A stretch of 5,527 nt of DNA from Pseudomonas sp. (lineage in GTDB: Bacteria; Pseudomonadota; Gammaproteobacteria; Pseudomonadales; Pseudomonadaceae), in NCBI GenBank assembly GCA_029240955.1, contig JARDZH010000183.1:1-5527 (forward strand), given 5' to 3'. Each line of letters opens with the position of its first letter. Within the stretch, counting starts at the first letter, position 1. The notes beneath the pieces were generated by a model. The model saw only the letters and a program-made list of their open reading frames with translations, searched no databases and was not told where the DNA came from. The position numbers and the translations under genes are program-made. Shown one piece after another: positions 1 to 5,205 of the stretch.

Positions 1-121
1 CACCCCGCGGTCCGGTGATATTCGGCATTCCCGGGCCGACAACACGCGGCTGCTGGCGCGTTTCACGCTCGAAGAGGCGACGCCGTTGAAGGTCGGATTG
101 GCGCGTTTGTTGGGGCGCTGA
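1..121 (+). CDS. NAD-dependent epimerase/dehydratase (extended SDR family), C-terminal fragment
   Basis: Only the last 39 codons are inside the window. Complete codons begin at base 2 and the TGA stop is at 119-121. The peptide contains GDIRHSRADNTRLL followed by LEEATPLKVGLARLLGR. This is the usual end of extended short-chain dehydrogenases that act on nucleotide sugars: a G-D-(I/P)-R-H-S strand, then an L-E-E-x-x-x-L-K-x-G-L-x-R-L-L helix. The Rossmann NAD site and the YxxxK catalytic pair would lie upstream and cannot be seen, so the substrate is unknown. In P. aeruginosa an epimerase-like gene also flanks oprG, as I recall. The gene faces the convergent ompW and is separated from it by a strong hairpin terminator. 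The family call is fairly safe for such a short fragment; the exact reaction is not. Confidence 0.72.
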   Translation, partial: TPRSGDIRHSRADNTRLLARFTLEEATPLKVGLARLLGR

Positions 122-138
122 ATTCCGGCATGTCGGCG

Positions 139-178
139 TGAAACAAAGAAGGCACCCGTGGGTGCCTTCTTTGTTTCA
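139..178. terminator. Bidirectional rho-independent terminator between convergent genes
   Basis: A perfect inverted repeat has 19-base arms at 139-157 and 160-178, so the hairpin has about 18 paired bases and a four-base CGTG loop. The GC-rich core (GGCACCC/GGGTGCC) is nearest the loop, and A-rich and T-rich arms (AAACAAAGAA and its complement TTCTTTGTTT) form the base. Because the A-rich arm becomes T-rich on the other strand, the structure can stop transcription both from the forward epimerase gene, which ends 17 bases before it, and from the reverse ompW gene, which ends 11 bases beyond it. Confidence 0.9.
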
Positions 179-189
179 GTCCATGGCCA

Positions 190-876
190 TCAGAACTTGT
201 AGCCCACGCCGACCATATAAACCCAAGGGTCGATATCCACATCGACTTTGGTCTTGCCGACGCTCAATGCGGAGGGGCCGTCGACTGTGGCTTTTGTATC
301 GATATCGACGTACCAGACCGAAGCATTGAGCAGGATGTTGTCGGTGAGCATGTAATCCATACCCACTTGGCCGGCGAGGCCTACCGAGTCCTGAAGCTTG
401 AGATTACGGAAGCCCTGGTCCTTGCGATTGCCGGTCAGGTCAGTGTCAAAGAACGTGGTGTAGTTGATGCCCACGCCCGCGTAAGGCTGGAACCGGGAAG
501 AAGGCGCCATCGGGTAATACTGCAGGGACAATGTAGGCGGCAACTGTTTCACGTCTGCCAGCTTGCCATCCAGGCCCGGGCCTAGCCCCTTGACCGAAAC
601 AGTGTGGCTGAAGGGCGTGGCCGCCAGCAGCTCGATACCGACATGCTCGGTCAGCATGTAGGCAAAGGTCAGACCCAGCTGGTTTTCACCATCGACAGTT
701 GCCTTGGTGCCCGAGACCTTGCTGCCGTCCAGCTTCACTTCGCCGCTGTCTTCATTGGGCTCGACGTGCGCGACCCCCGCACGGACGATGAAGTCGCCCG
801 GCTGGTAGGCATGGGCGGCAGCGGGGGCGGCGATAGCAAGCGCGAGCACGGAGGCGCGAAGCACGTACGAATTCAT
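190..876 (-). CDS. ompW: OmpW/OprG family outer membrane beta-barrel protein
   Basis: This 228-residue protein is a small eight-stranded outer membrane porin of the OmpW/AlkL family, called OprG in P. aeruginosa. The family forms a narrow hydrophobic channel for small molecules; the true substrate is debated. Residues 1-23 are a signal peptide ending AHA, so the mature protein starts YQPGDF. Family signatures follow in order: the N-terminal strand with VRAG (31-34), LGLTF (67-71), GIELLAATPF (80-89), LPPTLS (112-117), PYAGVGINYTTFFD (131-144), SVWYVDIDT (186-194) and DPWVYMVGVGYKF (216-228). The last residue is Phe, as expected for recognition by the BAM complex. The ATG at 874-876 is preceded by TTGGAG (882-887) five bases away. 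It lies downstream of the DUF3299 gene on the same strand but has its own ANR-type promoter. oprG next to the zinc-responsive genes is an arrangement I recall from P. aeruginosa (PA4067). Confidence 0.95.
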   Translation of the reverse strand: MNSYVLRASVLALAIAAPAAAHAYQPGDFIVRAGVAHVEPNEDSGEVKLDGSKVSGTKATVDGENQLGLTFAYMLTEHVGIELLAATPFSHTVSVKGLGPGLDGKLADVKQLPPTLSLQYYPMAPSSRFQPYAGVGINYTTFFDTDLTGNRKDQGFRNLKLQDSVGLAGQVGMDYMLTDNILLNASVWYVDIDTKATVDGPSALSVGKTKVDVDIDPWVYMVGVGYKF

Positions 877-910
877 GGGGGCTCCAAGTGATCATCAAAA
901 TTCTGGATCA

Positions 911-916
911 ATCTTA
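911..916 (-). promoter_or_regulatory. Candidate -10 element of the ompW promoter
   Basis: Reading the reverse strand, TAAGAT (4 of 6 to TATAAT) lies 34 bases upstream of the ompW ATG. Its centre is exactly 32 bases from the centre of the ANR-like box at 939-952. Placing this hexamer at -12 to -7 puts the predicted start near base 904, giving a leader of about 28 bases. No good -35 hexamer is present, as is normal for activator-dependent class II promoters. Confidence 0.6.
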
Positions 917-938
917 AAGCCCGCTTTTCAACGCAATG

Positions 939-952
939 TTGATACAGCTCAA
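939..952 (-). promoter_or_regulatory. ANR/FNR box upstream of ompW
   Basis: The reverse strand reads TTGAGCTGTATCAA, matching the ANR/FNR consensus TTGAT-N4-ATCAA at 9 of 10 defined positions. With the candidate -10 at 911-916, the box would be centred at -41.5, the canonical position for class II activation by FNR-type oxygen sensors. P. aeruginosa oprG is known to be induced without oxygen through ANR, and E. coli ompW is under FNR control, so motif, position and target agree. Low-oxygen induction here is inferred, not shown. Confidence 0.8.
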
Positions 953-977
953 TGAATGGCCGGGAACCCGCGCAGGA

Positions 978-1499
978 TCAGGATTCCGGCAGTTCGTAGA
1001 TCAGAATCTTGTCCGCTTGCATCTGGTAACCCGCCTCAGCCAGTTCACTGGTAGACGATTTGGCCTGCATCGGGCCTTCGATCCAGTAGGGCTGGTAGAG
1101 CTCGTCGACCTTTACGCCCAGCTCGCTGGTGACATGCACGATCTGGTTGGACGGCGGAGGCGGCACGTGGATGCACGCGCCGAAGTAAGGCACCAGCAAG
1201 AACTCGGTCACTCGGCCTTCCTCGCTGACGTCCAGCGGCACGATGTAACCGGGCAGGCGCACCTGTTTGCCGTCCAGGGCCTTGACGACGGGCGCATGAG
1301 GCGCACTTTGGCGGGCCGCAGGAGCCGACTCCATTGCCAGGGCGTCGGACATCTTCGACAGGTCGTGGATAGGCGCCGTCGCTGGCGCTACCACGGGAGC
1401 GTCGGGCGGAATCATTTCCTCCCAGGTCAGGACCTGAGGTTCGGCGGCCCACAGTAACGGGCTCGCCGAAAGCAGAACAGTAAGCAGCACGCGCCGCAT
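978..1499 (-). CDS. DUF3299 secreted protein, last gene of the zinc-responsive ABC operon
   Basis: The protein is 173 residues from the preferred start at 1499. Residues 1-18 are a signal peptide (LLTVLLSASPLLWA), and there is no lipobox, so a soluble periplasmic location is likely. A Pro/Ala-rich linker at roughly 31-72 leads to the conserved DUF3299 domain. Visible domain marks are KQVRLPGYIVPLD (78-90), TEFLLVPYFGACIHVPPPP (98-116), SNQIVHV (117-123) and YWIEGPM (138-144). Cys109 and His111 in the C-x-H-V-P-P-P-P motif could bind metal or a thiol partner, but this is a guess. An alternative start at 1514 gives 178 residues and an ATGA overlap with the permease stop, but it lacks a Shine-Dalgarno sequence, while the 1499 start has GAGGA at a good distance. 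The homologue in P. aeruginosa (PA4066 by memory) is induced by zinc starvation. The biochemical role is unknown. Confidence 0.88.
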   Translation of the reverse strand: MRRVLLTVLLSASPLLWAAEPQVLTWEEMIPPDAPVVAPATAPIHDLSKMSDALAMESAPAARQSAPHAPVVKALDGKQVRLPGYIVPLDVSEEGRVTEFLLVPYFGACIHVPPPPSNQIVHVTSELGVKVDELYQPYWIEGPMQAKSSTSELAEAGYQMQADKILIYELPES

Positions 1500-1507
1500 G
1501 TTGAAAG

Positions 1508-1512
1508 TCCTC
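1508..1512 (-). promoter_or_regulatory. Shine-Dalgarno deciding the DUF3299 start
   Basis: The reverse strand reads GAGGA, eight bases before the ATG at 1497-1499. It overlaps both the TGA stop of the permease gene (1511-1513) and the alternative upstream ATG (1512-1514). This favours the inner start, which also gives a signal peptide of normal shape with MRR at the N-terminus. The stop overlapping the binding site suggests translational coupling to the permease gene. Confidence 0.65.
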
Positions 1513-2776
1513 ATAAACGGATCGACAGGCCATCAGCCAGTGACTGCCGGTAAGCACGCCACGCGGGCACGATGCCCATCACCAGTGCGGCAGCGAGGAT
1601 GCCGCCGAGCAGCGTCCATTCGTACTGGCTGGGTGCCGAAAGCGCAAGATACAGGCCGTAATTGTTCTGCACATAGTCCTGCGCAGCGAAGATACCGATG
1701 TAAAGCAGTGCCACGCCGCTGACGACTCCGGCCAGGGCGAGAGCGAAAGCCTCCATGACCAGCAGACTTGCGACGTGCCAAGGCCGCGCGCCGACCGAGC
1801 GCAGAATCGCCATTTCTCGTCGCCGTTCGTTCAGGCTGGTCAGGATTGCCGTCAGCATGCCGATCAGGCCGGTCAGCACCACGAACAACGAGATCACGAA
1901 CAAGGCTTTTTCCGCTGTGCCCATCAGGCTCCACAGCTCTTGCAAGGCAACACCGGGGAGGATTGCCAGCATCGGCTCGCCGCGAAATTCGTTGATTTCG
2001 CGCTGCAGACTGAAGATGGAAATCTTGCTGTTCAGGCCCAGCATGAAGGCGGTAATCGCCTTGGGCTCAAGGTCCATGTTGCGCGCCTGATCGGCGGAAA
2101 TACGCTCGTTGCCCCGGGCTGGCGCACCGTTATGCCAATCGATATGAATGGCTTCCATGCCGCCCAGACTGATATGCAACGTGCGGTCGACCGGGGTGCC
2201 GGTGGGTTGCAGGACACCGACCACCGTGAACGGTTTGTCGTCATGCTTGACCAGACTGATCGCCGCAACGCCATGGGCCAGCACCAGCTTGTCGCCGAGC
2301 TTGTACTTCAGCACCTTTGCGACCTCCGCGCCGAGAACGACCTCAAACGGGTCAGTCTTGAACTCCCGGCCTTCGGCCATTTGCAGGTGTTGCTGTCGGC
2401 CGAACTGGTAATGCTCGAAGTAAGCACTGTTGGTGCCCATTACGCGATAGCCGCGATGAGAATCGCCGAGCGATATCGGGATCGCCCATTTGACTTGCTT
2501 GTTCTCGGCGAAGTGCTCGTAGCTGTCCCAACGGATATTGTTGGTAGCGTTGCCGATCCGGAACACCGAATAGAGCAGCAGATTGATCGAGCCGGAGCGG
2601 GCGCCGACGATCAGATCGGTGCCGCTGATCGTGCTGGCAAAACTGTTGCGGGCCTCGGTTCGGACACGCTCGACCGCCAGCAACAGACAGACCGAAAGCG
2701 CGATGGCGAACGCCGTAAGGAACGCGGTGAAGCGGCGATTGGACAGGCTGGCCAGCGCCAGGCGAAACAGATACAT
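1511..2776 (-). CDS. MacB/FtsX-type ABC transporter permease of the zinc-responsive operon
   Basis: This 421-residue inner membrane protein has the MacB/LolC/FtsX plan. One N-terminal membrane helix (about 17-36) is followed by a large periplasmic domain (about 37-289), then three C-terminal helices (about 290-314, 335-364, 387-405). Between helices 2 and 3 is the FtsX-family cytoplasmic coupling helix, SLNERRREMAILRSVGARP (314-332), which contacts the ATPase. The periplasmic domain includes the MacB-like segments EVVLGAEVAKVLKYKLGD (145-162) and FTVVGVLQPTGTPVDRT (183-199). The start at 2776 is chosen because MYLFRLALASL begins the family homology and GGAG (2784-2787) lies seven bases before it. 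The frame stays open to 2968 but that part is antisense-like and overlaps the ATPase gene. The ATPase stop is one base before the ATG, so the two are coupled. Such permeases usually power mechanotransmission or export rather than uptake. Substrate is inferred from context only. Confidence 0.92.
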   Translation of the reverse strand: MYLFRLALASLSNRRFTAFLTAFAIALSVCLLLAVERVRTEARNSFASTISGTDLIVGARSGSINLLLYSVFRIGNATNNIRWDSYEHFAENKQVKWAIPISLGDSHRGYRVMGTNSAYFEHYQFGRQQHLQMAEGREFKTDPFEVVLGAEVAKVLKYKLGDKLVLAHGVAAISLVKHDDKPFTVVGVLQPTGTPVDRTLHISLGGMEAIHIDWHNGAPARGNERISADQARNMDLEPKAITAFMLGLNSKISIFSLQREINEFRGEPMLAILPGVALQELWSLMGTAEKALFVISLFVVLTGLIGMLTAILTSLNERRREMAILRSVGARPWHVASLLVMEAFALALAGVVSGVALLYIGIFAAQDYVQNNYGLYLALSAPSQYEWTLLGGILAAALVMGIVPAWRAYRQSLADGLSIRL

Positions 2777-2777
2777 C

Positions 2778-3488
2778 TCAGATCTCCACGGCGACGGCGG
2801 CGCGATTAAGCTCGGCCAGCGACAGATGACGGTCAAACAGTGGCGCAAGGCTCTGGTCATGGCTGACGAACAGCAGGCTGGCGCCGGCTTCGCGACATTC
2901 AGCGAACAGCAATTGGATAAATGCCTCTCGTGCATCGGCATCGAGTGCTGAAGTCGGCTCGTCGGCAATCACCAGTTCAGGCTGGCCGATCAGCGCGCGA
3001 GCGGCGGCGACACGTTGCTGCTGGCCGATCGACAAAGAGTCGGCGCGGCGCTCAAGCAGTGACGCGTCTTTGAGGCCCAAGTGAGCGAGCAGGGTGGTAG
3101 TAGCCGTTTCAACGCTACCGTGTCGCTGTTTCGCACGGCTGGCTCGGAGTTTCGAGAAATGGCAGGGCAGTTCGACGTTTTCCCGCACCGACAGGAACGG
3201 CAGCAGGTTGAACTGTTGGAAAATGTACCCGGTGTGGTCCACACGAAACCGGTCGCGTGCGCCCGCGGACAGTTGCGACAAGTCCTGGCCCAACAGCCGG
3301 ATGCTACCGCTGACCGGTTGCTGCACACCGCCCAGCAGTCCCAGTAACGTGGTTTTGCCGCTGCCGCTGGGGCCTTTGAGAAACAGGGTTTCGCCCGGCT
3401 GCAGATGGAAACTCGGGATATCCAGTAACTGCGGATGGCCTGACCAGTTGAAGGTCAGATCCGACAGTTCGATCAGTGCTTGGGTCAT
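2778..3488 (-). CDS. ABC transporter ATP-binding protein (LolD/MacB-like) of the zinc-responsive operon
   Basis: This is a complete 236-residue nucleotide-binding subunit. In order: Walker A GPSGSGKT (39-46), Q-loop QQFNLLPF (91-98), ABC signature LSIGQQQRVAAARAL (152-166), Walker B LVIADEP (172-178), D-loop SALD (180-183) and switch His210 (FVSHD). The signature is LSIGQ rather than LSGGQ; all other catalytic residues are intact. It belongs with the LolD/FtsE/MacB ATPases that pair with FtsX-type permeases, and its partner is encoded one base downstream. The ATG at 3486-3488 is preferred over the in-frame ATG at 3551: it is where the homology begins, and GGAA (3495-3498) lies six bases upstream. 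The extra upstream residues would be read through a hairpin. Seventy bases and a terminator-like hairpin separate it from zrgA. It likely hydrolyses ATP to drive the DUF3299/ZrgA-linked system in the inner membrane. Confidence 0.93.
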   Translation of the reverse strand: MTQALIELSDLTFNWSGHPQLLDIPSFHLQPGETLFLKGPSGSGKTTLLGLLGGVQQPVSGSIRLLGQDLSQLSAGARDRFRVDHTGYIFQQFNLLPFLSVRENVELPCHFSKLRASRAKQRHGSVETATTTLLAHLGLKDASLLERRADSLSIGQQQRVAAARALIGQPELVIADEPTSALDADAREAFIQLLFAECREAGASLLFVSHDQSLAPLFDRHLSLAELNRAAVAVEI

Positions 3489-3516
3489 GGCCTGTTCCGG
3501 CTGTGCGTTGGAATGT

Positions 3517-3539
3517 AAAAGACCGGGCAGGGCCCGGTC
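3517..3539 (-). terminator. Terminator-like hairpin between zrgA and the ABC genes
   Basis: On the reverse strand GACCGGGC-CCT-GCCCGGTC forms an 8-bp GC-rich stem with a three-base loop, directly followed by TTTT (complement of 3517-3520) and then ACATT. It begins 18 bases after the zrgA stop and ends 28 bases before the ATPase start. The short T-tract suggests a leaky terminator or a 3' end stabiliser, which would give more zrgA product than transporter product. The octamer GTGCGTTG is repeated on either side (3503-3510 and 3541-3548). Confidence 0.65.
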
Positions 3540-3557
3540 CGTGCGTTGCACGCGCGA

Positions 3558-4139
3558 TCAGAACTTGATGGCAGGGTTGGCCGCAATGACTTCGGCTCCG
3601 GACTGGCCGCCGGGCGAAATCAATTGAACCTGAAGCTTTTTGGTGTCCGGGAAGGTCTTGAAGATATTTGCCAGGTCCAGCTTCTTCAGAACGGCCGGCG
3701 CGTCGCAAATGAAGGCGTAGTTGCCATGGATTTCGCTGTGCTCATGATCATGCTCTTCGCCCTTCGCGTGATCATCCTTGTCCCCGAACAGCGGGCTGGA
3801 CAACTTGACCGACGTCGCTGAGCAGTTTGCCGCATCCGGAATGTTGAACAGGGCGTTCGGTTTGAGCAGCAGCTCACGCGCCTGGGCGACCTTGGCCTTG
3901 TCTTCGGCGGAGGTCGCTTCATGTTCAAAGCCCACGATGTTCATGGCCGGGCTCTCGAACTGCAGTTCCAGCTTCTTGCCTTCCAGTACGACATCCAGAC
4001 GTCCCACGCCATGTTCATGAGCGCCCAGGCTGGCGTGTTCTTCCCCATGCGCGTGGTCATGATCGTGTTGATGTTCAGCGGCATGAACTGCGGCCAATGG
4101 CAGCAGCGTGAAGGGAAGAACAAGAAGCAAGCGGCGCAT
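3558..4139 (-). CDS. zrgA: ZrgA-family (DUF2796) His-rich periplasmic zinc-binding protein
   Basis: This 193-residue protein has a signal peptide (MRRLLLVLPFTLLPLAAVHA, 1-20) and then a His/Asp-rich metal-binding N-terminus: His23, 25, 27, 29, 31, 35, 41 and 43. A second cluster lies in a loop at 124-138 (His124, 130, 132, 134, 138, with acidic residues). The folded part includes GVGRLDVVLEGKKLELQFES (44-63), the family segment PAMNIVGFEHEA (65-76), and Cys106 and Cys145, which could form a disulfide. This matches DUF2796, named for V. cholerae ZrgA, a Zur-regulated zinc uptake protein; the P. aeruginosa counterpart is PA4063 by memory. The start at 4139 has GGAG (4146-4149) six bases away and yields the signal peptide; the frame runs on to 4268, but that part has no homology and includes the operator. 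As first gene of the operon behind a Zur-like box, it probably gathers zinc in the periplasm during starvation. Confidence 0.88.
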   Translation of the reverse strand: MRRLLLVLPFTLLPLAAVHAAEHQHDHDHAHGEEHASLGAHEHGVGRLDVVLEGKKLELQFESPAMNIVGFEHEATSAEDKAKVAQARELLLKPNALFNIPDAANCSATSVKLSSPLFGDKDDHAKGEEHDHEHSEIHGNYAFICDAPAVLKKLDLANIFKTFPDTKKLQVQLISPGGQSGAEVIAANPAIKF

Positions 4140-4164
4140 AACGAACTCCAGAAAGGTCTTTGAA

Positions 4165-4186
4165 CTGTTATGTAATCTTATAACAG
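4165..4186 (-). promoter_or_regulatory. Zur-box-like operator of the zrg operon
   Basis: The segment has perfect 7-base inverted arms, CTGTTAT (4165-4171) and ATAACAG (4180-4186). Within it, 4171-4185 reads TGTAATCTTATAACA, which matches the enterobacterial Zur core TGTTATANTATAACA at 12 of 14 defined positions. It lies 31 bases before the zrgA ATG and overlaps possible -10 hexamers on the reverse strand (TATAAG at 4177-4182, TAAGAT at 4175-4180), where a repressor would block polymerase. No clear -35 was found. Zinc-dependent repression by Zur is inferred from the motif plus the known regulation of the homologous operons. The remainder of the 228-base divergent region up to 4367 shows no other site I can defend. 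Confidence 0.75.
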
Positions 4187-4367
4187 CTACCGTCGCAGGG
4201 TGATGGCTTTTTTGTGTTTGTTCAGCTTCGGCGACAACGGCCCGGAATCGGGCTTGCGCGTTGGGCATCAGATTCTAGTCTCAACGAGGGGCGAAACTGC
4301 GCGCAGCGGCGACGCCTGAAACTGGAGCTTCACGGCACTGAGCTGCCGCATCACGGAAGAAAATCTC

Positions 4368-4787
4368 ATGACCAAAGTCCATCGAAATGTGGAAACCCTA
4401 CGCATCCTTTACGAGGATCTGACTCGAATCGACGAATTTGCCGACCCGGCCATCGTCTTGCACAAAGCCGATCGAGGTGCTGGCGGCTTATCCATGGCCA
4501 TCGGCAAGCGGGCGGTGCGCAATCATGAGCTGGAACTTGTGGAACGCGCTCATCAGACGCTGCAAATGGAGGTGCAGGAAATCGTTGCCAACGATCATTT
4601 CGGCACCGTTCTGGGGACGCTTTATGCCTCATGCGAAGGCCGAACCATCGGCATGCCGTTCTGCGGGCTGTGGCGCTTTCAGGACGGCAAAGTGGTTGAA
4701 CACTGGGAACACACCTATGACGCACGGGTGCTGAGCGGCTTTCTGATGGGGGAAGCGTCGCGCGCTGTTCGCTGGCTTGGCGCGTGA
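4368..4787 (+). CDS. NTF2-like / SnoaL-like family protein
   Basis: This 139-residue soluble protein has the size and pattern of the cone-shaped alpha+beta NTF2/SnoaL fold. N-terminal helices (7-35) are followed by the GKRAVRNHELEL helix (46-57), then strands at about 66-88 (LQMEVQEIVANDHFGTVLGT) and 91-118, including GMPFCGLWRFQDGKVVEHWEHTYD. The pattern W-R-F-x-D-G-K-V-V-E-H-W is the family hallmark near the end of the sheet. Members include polyketide cyclases, isomerases and many small-ligand binders, so no reaction can be assigned. No signal peptide is visible, so it is probably cytoplasmic. GGAAGA (4355-4360) sits seven bases before the ATG. It diverges from zrgA, and its own promoter was not identified. 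A link to zinc is not evident. Confidence 0.85.
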   Translation: MTKVHRNVETLRILYEDLTRIDEFADPAIVLHKADRGAGGLSMAIGKRAVRNHELELVERAHQTLQMEVQEIVANDHFGTVLGTLYASCEGRTIGMPFCGLWRFQDGKVVEHWEHTYDARVLSGFLMGEASRAVRWLGA

Positions 4788-4848
4788 GCGTGGGCTTGCG
4801 GCTCATCCTGTGGGAGCATGGGCACTTGATCGTTTGCAGGTAGAACCC

Positions 4849-5199
4849 ATGTTGCGAATTCGTGGAACAGTAGGCCCGTGGCCAGTGGATCTGACGCTGG
4901 AGCTGGATGACGAGGACTGGGCCAGGCTCGGCGCGGAGCTCAAGCCGGTCGTGGCGCAGGATTCACCGGCTCAGCCACCCGAAAGCCGGCCAGCGAGCCA
5001 GGACGATCAGACCTGGCAAACGGCTGTCAGCCTGTTGCAAACCGCGGGTCAGATGACCGGCCCCGAACTGCTCGGCCAGCTCGAAGCGCTGACGGGCAGC
5101 ACTGCAGCGGGCAAACGCCTGTTGGTGCGTCTGCGGCACAGCGCCAATGTGAAGGTCGACAGCGGAGCGGATGCGCCGCTGTACAGTTGGGTGGAATAG
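4849..5199 (+). CDS. Conserved hypothetical small acidic protein
   Basis: I do not recognise a named family, although a hypothetical gene occupies this position next to the thioredoxin gene in P. aeruginosa (PA4062 by memory). The 116-residue protein starts MLRIRGTVGPWPVDLTLELD, a predicted beta hairpin, followed by an acidic helix DEDWARLGAEL (21-31). A Pro/Ser/Gln-rich linker (35-54) leads to a helical C-terminal part (55-95, WQTAVSLLQTAGQMTGPELL and after) that ends RLRHSANVKVDSGADAPLYSWVE. The C-terminal part could be a small winged-helix-like fold, but this is a guess. There is no signal peptide or membrane helix. The ATG at 4849 is chosen because AGG (4838-4840) lies eight bases upstream; the in-frame ATG-free extension to 4777 begins inside the upstream gene. 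It lies 61 bases after the NTF2-like gene, possibly co-transcribed with it, and converges on cnoX with a 6-base gap. Confidence 0.8.
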   Translation: MLRIRGTVGPWPVDLTLELDDEDWARLGAELKPVVAQDSPAQPPESRPASQDDQTWQTAVSLLQTAGQMTGPELLGQLEALTGSTAAGKRLLVRLRHSANVKVDSGADAPLYSWVE

Positions 5200-5205
5200 C
5201 TCGGC

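Noticed and set aside
936..1457. A 173-codon forward open frame opposite the DUF3299 gene
   Set aside because: The reverse frame has a signal peptide and conserved DUF3299 motifs; the forward frame has no family features and is composition-driven.
1775..2809. A 344-codon forward open frame opposite the permease gene
   Set aside because: It is antisense to a clearly homologous ABC permease, is rich in Gln, Arg and His as expected for a GC-rich shadow frame, and shows no recognisable domain.
2777..2968. Upstream extension of the permease frame to an ATG at 2968
   Set aside because: The extra 64 residues overlap the ATPase coding region, are Cys/Arg/Pro-rich without homology, and the inner ATG at 2776 has a good Shine-Dalgarno and the normal N-terminus of the family.
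4240..4253. Hairpin GCCCG-GAAT-CGGGC in the divergent intergenic region
   Set aside because: The stem is only 5 bp, has no T-tract on either strand, and no gene ends there, so it is not supported as a terminator or riboswitch.
4140..4268. Upstream extension of the zrgA frame to 4268
   Set aside because: It would place 43 residues before an evident signal peptide and would run through the Zur-like operator; the ATG at 4139 has a well-placed Shine-Dalgarno.
4777..4801. Sigma-54-like TGGCGC and TTGCG pair before the small hypothetical gene
   Set aside because: The spacing between the two elements is far longer than the strict spacing sigma-54 promoters need.
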